DNA from: Bacteroidales bacterium
Lineage (GTDB): Bacteria; Bacteroidota; Bacteroidia; Bacteroidales; P3
DNA: 63,529 nt
Assembly (NCBI GenBank): GCA_024400565.1
Contig: JAKSMQ010000007.1
Span: 1 to 63,529 of the forward strand
Direction of reading: 5' to 3'
The notes below the pieces were generated by a model that was not told the DNA's origin, did not search any database, and saw only the letters and a list, made by a program, of their open reading frames with translations. This document shows, in pieces, positions 17,455-25,379 of this stretch (its first letter is position 1; each line of letters begins with the position of its first letter). The position numbers and the translations under genes are program-made.

Positions 17455-18042
17455 ATGAAGATACTGCTGACAGGATTTGAACCTTTTGGTTCTCACAGGT
17501 CCAACATCTCGTGGGAGGTTGCCAGATTGCTGCAGACAGAGGCGAGGAGCGGATGCGATGTGAGGTCCTTGATGCTTCCCGTTTCATATGAGCGGGCGTG
17601 GGAAGAACTCAAACGGGAACTGATCGGTGGACAATACGACTGTGTTCTGATGCTGGGGCTTGCAGCCAAGAGGACTGATATCTGCCTTGAGAGATTGGCC
17701 ATCAATATCGATGATGCTGATATGGCCGACAACGACGGTATACAACGAAGTGGGATGCTTATTGAGAGAGAGTCTCCTGCCGCATACTTCACCACTTTGC
17801 CAATCATACAGATGAGAGAGGTGCTGAATGGGCAGGGATATCACGTTAAAATCAGTAACAACGCTGGATCATACGTCTGTAATCATCTGTATTTTCAAGC
17901 TCTACATTGGGCAAAACTTCAAGAGAATGCTCCCGAAATGGGATTTGTGCACCTCCCAGACAACAAGACCGACTTGATGAATGAAAACTTGTACAAGACT
18001 ATGAGCTCTGCAATAGAATTCCTTGCAGCTGACTTCAAATAA
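17455..18042 (+). CDS. pyroglutamyl-peptidase I homologue (C15 peptidase)
   Basis: 195 residues, shorter than the usual 200-220. The family removes N-terminal pyroglutamate from peptides. It starts MKILLTGFEPFG, a hallmark of the family. The catalytic triad is present: Glu79 (ICLERLAIN), Cys142 (NAGSYVCNHLYF) and His166 (GFVHLP). It is 18 bp after the ion-channel gene and cytoplasmic. Why a pyroglutamyl peptidase sits in this island is unclear; it could process an island peptide or simply be cargo. Confidence 0.9.
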   Translation: MKILLTGFEPFGSHRSNISWEVARLLQTEARSGCDVRSLMLPVSYERAWEELKRELIGGQYDCVLMLGLAAKRTDICLERLAINIDDADMADNDGIQRSGMLIERESPAAYFTTLPIIQMREVLNGQGYHVKISNNAGSYVCNHLYFQALHWAKLQENAPEMGFVHLPDNKTDLMNENLYKTMSSAIEFLAADFK

Positions 18043-18087
18043 TTGGATTGAAAATGTTTTTTCCAGAAAGATACTAACAATAAGATT

Positions 18088-19401
18088 ATGAAAAATACTA
18101 AAGTTTGTATATACGTTGCATGGCTCGCATCAATGGCTCTCTGCGCTGTGGGGTGCAGTAGTAAGAAGACTGACACGACCATTTCTTCCTCCTTGCCGGA
18201 GGAGGTGTCGGAACAGATTCAATGGGTGAACAAGGGGCTGGAAGACCTGGACTTTGTGTACCACCACTTCTCTTCCACCCAAGACCCCAACGACCTGTTG
18301 AAACTAAAAACGATAATGGAAGACCTCTCGTTTGAATATGACGACGAGGATCTGACTCCGGAAGACTTACGTTTCTGCCGACAATTGACTATAAGGATGG
18401 ATTCTGCCCTCGCCTTGGCCCGCCATCTGATTGAACAGAAATTTCAGATGCTTCATACCTCATTGGTGAGTGAACATGACCACTTGATAGACCAGATGGT
18501 CGAATATCCTCTCTATCTGGGCAAAGGGAGCACCTTGTTTCTCGATATTTCCTCTCAAGGATCTCTGACAGCAAGATTGTATAATGCTGACAGCAGACAA
18601 CTCATCAAGACTTACTCAGGCTCCAAGGCTGTCGCAGACTCAATACCCATCCTGAATTCGGCTGTCTATCTGTTGGAAATTGTTCCCAAAGGCAGCATCT
18701 ATGTCGATATGGATATCAAGCAAGGTGTAGGGTCAATAGATATGTTGGGGCAGACTAAGGATATTAAAACTGAAGAAATAGAGGCCTCTGCATCAGATTT
18801 TAGAGCCCAAAAGATCAACGGCATTCAGATGAAACCCGTCTTTGAGGAACCTCGTAAGGTGACTCTTCGTTCGCAAGGCAAGGCATTCTTCTCGGGCAGC
18901 TCGCGTAGTGTGGTTGCGATCAGCATCCCCCGAGGCGCAAGCGACCTACTGTATAGTCTTAGAATATCTACCAACGAAGGTGACAAATCAACGGATGGTG
19001 AGTTTTGCAAGGAAATGAACAGCTCGTATAAAAAAATCAGATTTCTTGGTCTTCCCATATATGAGTCTCAGGGGAACAAGTCCAGTCTGATTCGTGAGCT
19101 GCTGAACGCAAATGTGCCTCCTCGCGAAGAGGAAGCTTACTGCAATATGTATGTTTTCACATCTCAGGATCAAGCCAAGAAATTCCAGGATGGAGTTCCC
19201 GTGGCTGACCTTAAATATAACATTGACTTATCGATGATAGGGACGCAATCGTGCAACGGCCGTATTCCAGCCAGTGGCCGTTCAACGATTTATCTGGGTT
19301 TTGAGAACGAACGTTTTCGCTATAGCAACTACCTTTGGCTTGAGGTTATCAGTTCTGTGCCAAAGACTGAATATGTAAGAAAAAAATATATCGTAGAATA
19401 A
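18088..19401 (+). CDS. uncharacterised lipoprotein
   Basis: 437 residues with a lipoprotein signal (MKNTKVCIYVAWLASMALCAVGC, lipobox AVG-C). The first 120 mature residues are acidic and helical (EDLDFVYHHFSS, LRFCRQLTIRMDSALALARHL). From about 140 it is beta-rich, and residues 145-210 resemble a small immunoglobulin-like or jelly-roll domain (YPLYLGKGSTLFLDISS, YLLEIVPKGSIYVDM). No family recognised. It would be anchored at the periplasmic face or exposed on the outer membrane, and joins the two DUF4230 proteins and the barrel as an envelope component of the island. Confidence 0.7.
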   Translation: MKNTKVCIYVAWLASMALCAVGCSSKKTDTTISSSLPEEVSEQIQWVNKGLEDLDFVYHHFSSTQDPNDLLKLKTIMEDLSFEYDDEDLTPEDLRFCRQLTIRMDSALALARHLIEQKFQMLHTSLVSEHDHLIDQMVEYPLYLGKGSTLFLDISSQGSLTARLYNADSRQLIKTYSGSKAVADSIPILNSAVYLLEIVPKGSIYVDMDIKQGVGSIDMLGQTKDIKTEEIEASASDFRAQKINGIQMKPVFEEPRKVTLRSQGKAFFSGSSRSVVAISIPRGASDLLYSLRISTNEGDKSTDGEFCKEMNSSYKKIRFLGLPIYESQGNKSSLIRELLNANVPPREEEAYCNMYVFTSQDQAKKFQDGVPVADLKYNIDLSMIGTQSCNGRIPASGRSTIYLGFENERFRYSNYLWLEVISSVPKTEYVRKKYIVE

Positions 19402-19413
19402 AATAGATAAATC

Positions 19414-19563
19414 ATGGGTAAGATATCGAAGATACGTTCCATCCTGTATACCACAGCCAAGATCCTCGGCGATGTAGATGCTGTGTCAAAAGGGAAGGTG
19501 GTAAAACGCACCAAAAACAGACTCCTGGGCAAGGCGGCAAGCAAAATTCTTAAGAAATTATAA
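19414..19563 (+). CDS. 49-residue basic micro-protein closing the island
   Basis: ATG at 19414, stop at 19561-19563, 12 bp after the lipoprotein stop. The product is strongly basic: MGKISKIRSILYTTAKILGD followed by VDAVSKGKVVKRTKNRLLGK and ending KILKKL. It has one amphipathic N-terminal helix and a Lys/Arg-rich second half, with the K-G-K, K-R and G-K spacing that I associate with small orphan proteins in Bacteroidota. It is below the size many gene finders report. It may bind nucleic acid or membranes; function unknown. Confidence 0.6.
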   Translation: MGKISKIRSILYTTAKILGDVDAVSKGKVVKRTKNRLLGKAASKILKKL

Positions 19564-19700
19564 ATGCAAATTTCCTCTAAATACGGGGGTTTTATTCTGC
19601 GCAAAGGAAGGCCTCCGAGATTTTGTGAACGGTAGGGCGCCTTGGGGCAAGTGGGGGTCGTATCGCCCTTACTTCTGACGCCAACGCCTCCACGCCCGAC

Positions 19701-19738
19701 AAAAAAAGGTCGGGGCTTTCTGCCGGGCCTCGACCTTG
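19701..19738 (-). terminator. intrinsic terminator of the deaminase fusion gene
   Basis: Read on the minus strand, AAGGTCGAGG pairs with CCCCGACCTT (one mismatch) around a GC-rich loop, and a run of seven T follows directly. It lies 30 bp after the minus-strand gene ending at 19768. On the plus strand a smaller hairpin (CCCGAC/GTCGGG, 19695-19714) could also end the island transcript. Confidence 0.75.
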
Positions 19739-19767
19739 GGGGGGTGGAAACAGGGATATTGCGGGGG

Positions 19768-20796
19768 TTACTGGTTCTCGTACTGCTGGACTTCGTCGTA
19801 GAAGAACTCTAAGGCGACGCCTGCCTGACGGAGCAACTCTTCGCTCTCGGCACCACTATGATATTTGCGTTCGCAGACTACACGCTTGATTCCGCAATTG
19901 ATGATAAGCATGGCGCACGTGCGACAGGGGGTCATGCGGCAATAGAGCGTGGCTCCATCGAGGGCAATACCACGGCGGGCTGCCTGGCAGATGGCGTTCT
20001 GCTCGGCATGGACGGTCCGCACGCAATGGTTGGACACCTTGCCGTCGGAATCGATAGACTGATGGAAGAGATGGCCCACTTCGTCGCAATGGGGCAATCC
20101 TGAAGGTGAGCCTACATAGCCGGTGACGAGAATCTGGCGGTCTTTGACGATGACGCATCCGCTGCGTCCGCGGTCGCAGGTGGCGCGCTTGGAAACGGTG
20201 TTGGCCATCTCCATGAAATACTCGTCCCACGATGGGCGGCGATGCTCTATCTTGTGCAGGACCTCTTCGATCTGCTGGTGCAGCTGCTGGAGGGTGCCGC
20301 CGTTGTCGAAACGGTAGTCGGCCTGCCGGATGCATACGCCCAGGTTCTGCTTGTTGGGGTCGGTAGACGACATCTCCCGCTGCTCGTTGGCGATGAAGGT
20401 CTCGAAGGAGACGTGGTCGGTTTCGCTGCCACGCAACACGATGCGTTCGTAGCGCACCTTGGGGTCGGCATCGACCGCAAAGAGGTAGAAGTTGGACTTG
20501 CTGCGAAGAGCTGCCACTTCGCCCGGAGTGCGGACGCTCTCTATGATGCAGTTGCAGCCCGAAGCCTGGGCCCGCTCGTAGAGCTGCTCTACGATGTAGG
20601 AGGGGCCATGCTGGGCGCGGAGATCGTTGCCGACCAGGGTCATGCTGTCGCGGTCGACGGGGAGATTGCGGCGTTTGATCTCTTCGATAAGGAATGCACG
20701 GGCCGAGAAATGGACGAAGCCGCGTTTCTCTATCAGGTAGTCGACTATGGTGCCTTTGCCTGCACCGAGGGTTCCCGTTATGCCGATTGTTATCAT
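19768..20796 (-). CDS. P-loop kinase-like domain fused to deoxycytidylate (dCMP) deaminase
   Basis: 342 residues. The N-terminal domain (1-180) is a P-loop nucleotide-binding fold with GTLGAGKGT at 8-16, like dephospho-CoA or nucleotide kinases. The C-terminal domain (190-330) is a zinc-dependent dCMP deaminase with HAEQNAI (His263, Glu265) and PCRTC (Cys291, Cys294). Known family roles are dCMP to dUMP conversion for dTTP supply. The same two-domain layout occurs in yeast Dcd1. A P-loop plus deaminase layout is also known from the phage-defence protein AvcD of Vibrio, but the closest use here is probably nucleotide metabolism. It is transcribed towards the island end. Confidence 0.87.
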   Translation of the reverse strand: MITIGITGTLGAGKGTIVDYLIEKRGFVHFSARAFLIEEIKRRNLPVDRDSMTLVGNDLRAQHGPSYIVEQLYERAQASGCNCIIESVRTPGEVAALRSKSNFYLFAVDADPKVRYERIVLRGSETDHVSFETFIANEQREMSSTDPNKQNLGVCIRQADYRFDNGGTLQQLHQQIEEVLHKIEHRRPSWDEYFMEMANTVSKRATCDRGRSGCVIVKDRQILVTGYVGSPSGLPHCDEVGHLFHQSIDSDGKVSNHCVRTVHAEQNAICQAARRGIALDGATLYCRMTPCRTCAMLIINCGIKRVVCERKYHSGAESEELLRQAGVALEFFYDEVQQYENQ

Positions 20797-20886
20797 AAAC
20801 TGTGCGTTAAGACGGTGGGGGTTGACCTACGGCAGGGGGGTGTTGTACGTGACGAGTGCGCGCTCCCCTGCCCTATTGTCAGGTTG

Positions 20887-21393
20887 TCAGACTTTATATT
20901 TGTATTGGAGTTTGGCAAGTTCTTCGTTGGCCTTGACGATCTTCTTCTTGAGACCGGCCTTGTAGGAGATCATCTTTTCCATCATCTCAGGATTGCCTAC
21001 GGCCATGATCTGCATGGCGAGGACGGCGGCATTCTGGGCTCCGTTGATGGCTACGGTGGCTACGGGGATTCCCGGAGGCATCTGGAGGATTGCAAGGGTG
21101 GCATCCATGCCTTCGAGCACGGAACCCTTGATGGGGACTCCGATGACGGGGAGAGGGCTCTCGGCAGCAATGACGCCGGGAAGAGCCGCAGCCATTCCGG
21201 CACCTGCAATAATAACCTTTACGCCACGGAGGTGGGCATTCTTGGCAAATTCGCTTACTTCGGCGGGGGTTCTATGAGCAGAAAGGGCATTTACCTCGAA
21301 GGGAATCTCCATCTCTTCGAGAAAGTTGCATGCTTTCTCCATAACGGGCAGATCGGAGGTGCTGCCCATGATGATACTTACTAAAGGGGTCAT
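20887..21393 (-). CDS. purE: N5-carboxyaminoimidazole ribonucleotide mutase
   Basis: 168 residues, class I PurE of de novo purine synthesis; it rearranges N5-CAIR to CAIR. The family signature is clear: MGSTSDLPVM near the N terminus, SAHRTP with the catalytic His, and AGAGMAAALPG for phosphate and base binding. Its ATG overlaps the stop of the upstream membrane-protein gene by one base (TAATG), so the two are translationally coupled. No partner purK is nearby in this window. Confidence 0.95.
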   Translation of the reverse strand: MTPLVSIIMGSTSDLPVMEKACNFLEEMEIPFEVNALSAHRTPAEVSEFAKNAHLRGVKVIIAGAGMAAALPGVIAAESPLPVIGVPIKGSVLEGMDATLAILQMPPGIPVATVAINGAQNAAVLAMQIMAVGNPEMMEKMISYKAGLKKKIVKANEELAKLQYKYKV

Positions 21394-22667
21394 TATCGGG
21401 TAGTCTTTTTAGTGGAAAACATATTGAAGAGCATAGCGATGGAAAATACCACTGCGAGCGCTATGATGATTACGATAATCATACACGACCATCGGGGCAT
21501 TCCAGCAGTATACATAAGGAATTTCCAGAGGAATGTAATAAAGAAATAGAGCCAATGTGCGGCCACACCGGCACAAAGGCCTGCAATGGTATGGGCAGCG
21601 ATGGCTTTGCTGATAAGGTTGCGATAGCCCATGCTGTCGAGCATGGCAGTATGGGTGCTGAGGAATCCGCTCCAGCACATACCCATAGCGGTAAATACGG
21701 CAATGGCATTATTGTTGATGATATTCTCCTGAACAAAACGGTTGAGCAGACCCAGGGCTCCACCTACAGCACCCAAAGCGGTGATGGGGAACGAGATGAG
21801 TTCGGGACTTTCGAAGCCGAAGAGCCAATAGAATACGAACTGAATCTTTCCTGCCAGCCAGGCAATTACGGGTACGCCCTCATAGGCTGCTCCGGTATAG
21901 CCCTCGGCACTGGGGCCAAAGGTAAGCATCATTACAATGGTGGAAATGCAGAGCACACCGGGGATAATGGCAAGTCCGATGGAGACACCATCCTTGCCGC
22001 CATCGAGAATGGAATTAAGGGTGCGGAGGAAGGCGTTGCCTTCGCTCTTGAAAGAGATTTCCTGCTCGTTGCCGGTCTCATCCTCACACACGGGGGAATC
22101 GAGTTCGGGATAGGACTTGAGGGTAAACTTCTGCATCAGACGGGTAGAAATGATACTGCCGATAATGGCGCCGAGAAGACCTACAAGAGCACCTTGTCCG
22201 AAGCCCAGGGTCATCATGGTTACCAATACGATAAGACCCATGCCGAAGGCTGTTCCGAAATTGGTAAGCGAAACGAGCTGGAACTTCTTGAAATAGTGGC
22301 TGAAGTTCTTATCTTTTGACAAAGTAATAATGGCAGGGTTGTCGCTAAGGAAGGTCATCACACCACCCAGAGCAGCCACACCAGGCAGTCTGAACAGGGG
22401 TTTCATCAGGGGGCGAAGTATGTTCTCGAGGAGACGGACTACGCCAAATTCGACCAACAACTTGCTGATTGCGCCCATGAGAACACATATAGCCATGAGA
22501 TAGAACACCGTGTTGAGCAACAAGTCGAATGCTGTATTCATAAAGGTCTTCATCATAAGAGGCAGAGACATCTTCCATGCCAGGCATCCGAAGAAGAGGA
22601 AGAAGATTGACAGGAAGACCAATGCTTCTATTGAGCGCTTGGTTGTAAATTTCATTCCGTTTGACAT
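21393..22667 (-). CDS. nucleoside-recognition (Gate) domain membrane transporter
   Basis: 424 residues with 9-11 hydrophobic segments. It resembles the Gate/nucleoside-recognition family seen in spore-maturation, YjiH and nucleoside transporter-like proteins: paired helices such as LLNTVFYLMAICVLMGAISK and FLSDNPAIITLSKD, with a second half-repeat around FGFESPELISFPITALGA. It is an inner-membrane protein; the substrate is unknown. A start at Met-5 (MKFTTKRS) is equally likely. Overlap with purE hints that it could move a nucleoside or base, but that is only context. Confidence 0.72.
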   Translation of the reverse strand: MSNGMKFTTKRSIEALVFLSIFFLFFGCLAWKMSLPLMMKTFMNTAFDLLLNTVFYLMAICVLMGAISKLLVEFGVVRLLENILRPLMKPLFRLPGVAALGGVMTFLSDNPAIITLSKDKNFSHYFKKFQLVSLTNFGTAFGMGLIVLVTMMTLGFGQGALVGLLGAIIGSIISTRLMQKFTLKSYPELDSPVCEDETGNEQEISFKSEGNAFLRTLNSILDGGKDGVSIGLAIIPGVLCISTIVMMLTFGPSAEGYTGAAYEGVPVIAWLAGKIQFVFYWLFGFESPELISFPITALGAVGGALGLLNRFVQENIINNNAIAVFTAMGMCWSGFLSTHTAMLDSMGYRNLISKAIAAHTIAGLCAGVAAHWLYFFITFLWKFLMYTAGMPRWSCMIIVIIIALAVVFSIAMLFNMFSTKKTTR

Positions 22668-22726
22668 AAGAATGGGTATTTAAAGCAATTAGATTAAGTT
22701 TCGATTTTGATATTGGGGACGATTCT

Positions 22727-23842
22727 CTATTTGTTGATGAGCTTGAGGAAGTCCATATTCCAGGTGACACCGAGATTTACCTGAAGGCCGTTGACAACCG
22801 TGGGCTCGGGCTCGGGGAGGCTGGCCTGCTGGGCGGCCCACACGGCGGTATAGTCGGTCTCCTGGCGAGCGGCAACATAGCCGTGGATACGTACGGCCTT
22901 GCAGAAAGAGGGCTTGTACTCGAAACCGCCACCATAGAGGCAATAGGAATGATGGGCGGGGACAAGACAATCGAGCGAAGAGCCTAAGGCCATCACTTCA
23001 TATTCGCTGCGGTTCTGCTCGTAAGCGCCCTTGATAAAGAGGTTCCAATCGTCGTTTACAGCAAAATTGGCGCAGCTTACAACACCAAAGTTCTTGCCCC
23101 AATCGTCGGTACCGAAAGAATGATGCATCAAGTCGAGATATACATCCCAACGGTCGTATACCAACTTATGACCTAATGCGATGTAGTTCATGAAGTGAGG
23201 TTCGTTTAAGGTGCGTTCGCGCTGGAACATATTGACCGAATAGAGGGTCTTGAAATGGCCGAAGCTGCCACTCCAAAAGAGGTTGCAGCTCAAGAGACCG
23301 CTGTCCCAACCGGCTCCACCGGTGTAGACATAAGGAGAGTTGCCCACCTGAGCAAGAATCATGTGATTGCCGTCGCTGCTCTTGAAAGCGGCCGAAGCAG
23401 CCATCTGGAAGCAATAGAAATTGTCCCAATAGTGGGTTGAGAACAGCACGTCGATAGGAGCCGCATCGTATTCGAAACCGCCCACAGCCAAAGCATCCTT
23501 ACCCACGCGGAACATCCAGTTCTTGTTGGGAGTGTAGTTGAGGTAGAGGAAGTCGGTATTGTCGAAAAGGTTTACCGAACCGGGATTAGCCTGGATACGC
23601 TGGCGGAAATAGTAGGAGAACTTGTCGCCCAGATTGCCACCAAAATGGAGGTTAAAATAGCGGCCGTGCATTCCGTATGCGTCGTTGGACACATTGTCAT
23701 AATGGAAATACTCATAATCGGCGCGAGCTTCCATACGAAGAGTGTTGATTACGGGGTTGAAATCGACCTGTGCAGAGGCCTTTCCCGACAGAAACAGCAG
23801 CACCATAGCGGCTGCAAAAGAGAATAGTCTATTTGTTTTCAA
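22727..23842 (-). CDS. outer-membrane porin of the phosphate-selective O/P type
   Basis: 371 residues. The signal peptide MKTNRLFSFAAAMVLLFLSG...ASA-QVDF is followed by a 16-18 stranded barrel pattern. Typical pieces are ADYEYFHYDN, YFRQRIQANPGSVNLFDNTD, NYTPNKNWMFRVGKDA and a final VNLGVTWNMDFLK. It is the kind of porin often annotated as Pfam Porin_O_P. It has its own well-formed promoter (boxes at 23879-23886 and 23906-23909) that overlaps a divergent promoter for the next gene. Confidence 0.82.
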   Translation of the reverse strand: MKTNRLFSFAAAMVLLFLSGKASAQVDFNPVINTLRMEARADYEYFHYDNVSNDAYGMHGRYFNLHFGGNLGDKFSYYFRQRIQANPGSVNLFDNTDFLYLNYTPNKNWMFRVGKDALAVGGFEYDAAPIDVLFSTHYWDNFYCFQMAASAAFKSSDGNHMILAQVGNSPYVYTGGAGWDSGLLSCNLFWSGSFGHFKTLYSVNMFQRERTLNEPHFMNYIALGHKLVYDRWDVYLDLMHHSFGTDDWGKNFGVVSCANFAVNDDWNLFIKGAYEQNRSEYEVMALGSSLDCLVPAHHSYCLYGGGFEYKPSFCKAVRIHGYVAARQETDYTAVWAAQQASLPEPEPTVVNGLQVNLGVTWNMDFLKLINK

Positions 23843-23878
23843 AGCGTTATTTATTTTATTTCTTTTCTGTTAAAAGTG

Positions 23879-23909
23879 CAAAAATACAAAATTATTTGTG
23901 TATAACAAA
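23879..23909 (-). promoter_or_regulatory. porin promoter (-33 and -7 boxes)
   Basis: Minus strand: TTTG at 23909-23906, a 19-bp spacer, then TATTTTTG at 23886-23879. This is an excellent match to the Bacteroides promoter. The predicted start lies about 30 nt before the porin ATG. It overlaps the plus-strand promoter at 23895-23926. Confidence 0.8.
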
Positions 23910-23926
23910 AAATAAGTTTATTTTTG
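23895..23926 (+). promoter_or_regulatory. promoter of the outer-membrane barrel gene (-33 and -7 boxes)
   Basis: Plus strand: TTTG at 23895-23898, a 20-bp spacer, then TATTTTTG at 23919-23926, 22 bp before the ATG at 23949. It is interleaved with the porin promoter on the other strand, so the two RNA polymerase footprints must compete. Confidence 0.8.
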
Positions 23927-23948
23927 CAGTCTGAAACTAAAAACACGA

Positions 23949-24695
23949 ATGACAATGAAGCACAACACAATCAAATCGTTATGCATCGCAATCGTTATGC
24001 TCGCTATGGGCATAAATGCGAATGCACAGTTCGAGAGTTCCGTTTATCTCAACCTCGGCCTCCCCACCGCTCAGTTTGGTGGTAAGGCTGACAATAGTGC
24101 TACCGCGCCTCTCCTCACCAAGGACAATATCGGTACCACCGCAACTGCAGGCTTCGGCCTTGGCGGTCGTGCCAGCTACCTCTTCGACGTAGGATTTGGC
24201 GAGGTTGCTCCCTTTGCCAACATCGACTTCCAGTGGAACCAGATTAAATCCACCTACCGCGACGCTTACGCTACCGCCGATGCCAACGCAAAGACTCCTT
24301 CCTATTTCAACATCCCCATCTTCCTCGGTATCAACTACCGCTACGAGCTCACCGATGTTTTCAAGCCCTTCGCTGAATTTGGTCTCGGCACCGACTTCTT
24401 CCTCATCAGCCGCGAGCAGGTCAACAACAGCACCCTCCGCTACAACGTAAAGAACTCCTTCGCATGGGAGATTGGCGCAGGCTGCTTCTTCGGTCGCCAC
24501 GTAAGCGCTGGCATCTATTACTATGGCCTCGGCAAACACCGCATCACCTACAACGAGAAGAGAACCGAAATCAACGGCCTCACCGTTGAGCAGGTAAACC
24601 AGGCTGGCCAGCTTATCGACCCCACCTTCGACTGCAACAAAACCCAGCTCCGCTCCATTGGCGAACTCATGCTCCGCATCGGTTTCCATTTCTAA
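23949..24695 (+). CDS. outer-membrane beta-barrel protein
   Basis: 248 residues (ATG at 23949 or, two codons on, 23955). The signal peptide ends GINANA-QFES. The mature protein has alternating strands with aromatic girdles (SVYLNLGLPTAQFGG, PFANIDFQWNQIKS, FAEFGLGTDFFLISREQ) and ends in a Phe (MLRIGFHF), the usual barrel-assembly signal. It resembles OmpA-like or PorT-type outer-membrane beta-barrel domains of Bacteroidota. A strong terminator follows. Role unknown. Confidence 0.82.
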   Translation: MTMKHNTIKSLCIAIVMLAMGINANAQFESSVYLNLGLPTAQFGGKADNSATAPLLTKDNIGTTATAGFGLGGRASYLFDVGFGEVAPFANIDFQWNQIKSTYRDAYATADANAKTPSYFNIPIFLGINYRYELTDVFKPFAEFGLGTDFFLISREQVNNSTLRYNVKNSFAWEIGAGCFFGRHVSAGIYYYGLGKHRITYNEKRTEINGLTVEQVNQAGQLIDPTFDCNKTQLRSIGELMLRIGFHF

Positions 24696-24740
24696 TAGCC
24701 AACCCAAATACGGTCAGAACAGACCGACTACTCATACCCA

Positions 24741-24766
24741 AGGGCGACTCTTCTGCGAGTCGCCCT
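24741..24766 (+). terminator. terminator after the barrel gene
   Basis: Perfect 10-bp stem AGGGCGACTC / GAGTCGCCCT with a 6-nt loop, followed by a T-rich stretch (GATATTTATTATTTTT). Confidence 0.8.
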
Positions 24767-24893
24767 CGTTGATATTTATTATTTTTCAACAGATTGAACA
24801 ACCGTCCCCTTCCTGAGTAAAAAAAATCATCACCCCAAGTGTAAGATTCGGACGACTCGTACGACTACACGACAGAGACCCCTAGAAACACAG

Positions 24894-25379
24894 ATGAATA
24901 ATACCGAACGTTTCAAACATATCATCCTCCAGCATCAGCCCTCCATGCAACGAATGGCAGAGTACCTGTTGCACGACGAGACAATTGCCGAGGATGCTGT
25001 ACAGGACGCTCTGGTGGACCTCTGGAAACAACGGGACGATTTGCTGAAAGCAAACAACAGCGAGGCATATTGCATCCTTCTTGTGAAACGACGATGCATA
25101 GACATTCTTCGAAAGAGGCATTCCGAACAGCCGCTGGACGAGCAGTCGCTAATAGAGACAGAGCCTCCGCCCGACGACAGAGAAGCCCGATACCAGCAGG
25201 CAATGAGGATGGTGGCGAAAATGCCGGAAATGCAACGCAAGGTAATATTAATGAAATACGAGCAGGCCAAGACGACACAAGAGATAAGCAAGGAGCTTGG
25301 CATCAGCACAACAAACCTCTATACCACGCTCAGCAGAGCTATAAGTAACCTAAGAAAAATGATGAGCCATGAAGAATAA
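24894..25379 (+). CDS. ECF-type sigma factor
   Basis: 161 residues, RNA polymerase sigma-70 family, extracytoplasmic-function group. Region 2 covers about 10-75 (YLLHDETIAEDAVQDALVDL is the core-binding helix). Region 4 covers about 98-155 with the HTH TTQEISKELGISTTNLYTTL. The last 11 bp overlap the start of the next gene, which looks like its membrane-bound anti-sigma partner. The likely regulon includes the two exported-protein genes that follow. Confidence 0.92.
   Translation: MNNTERFKHIILQHQPSMQRMAEYLLHDETIAEDAVQDALVDLWKQRDDLLKANNSEAYCILLVKRRCIDILRKRHSEQPLDEQSLIETEPPPDDREARYQQAMRMVAKMPEMQRKVILMKYEQAKTTQEISKELGISTTNLYTTLSRAISNLRKMMSHEE

Noticed and set aside
20242..21384. 380-codon plus-strand frame across the deaminase and purE
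   Set aside because: Both minus-strand genes are certain; this frame spans two unrelated genes.
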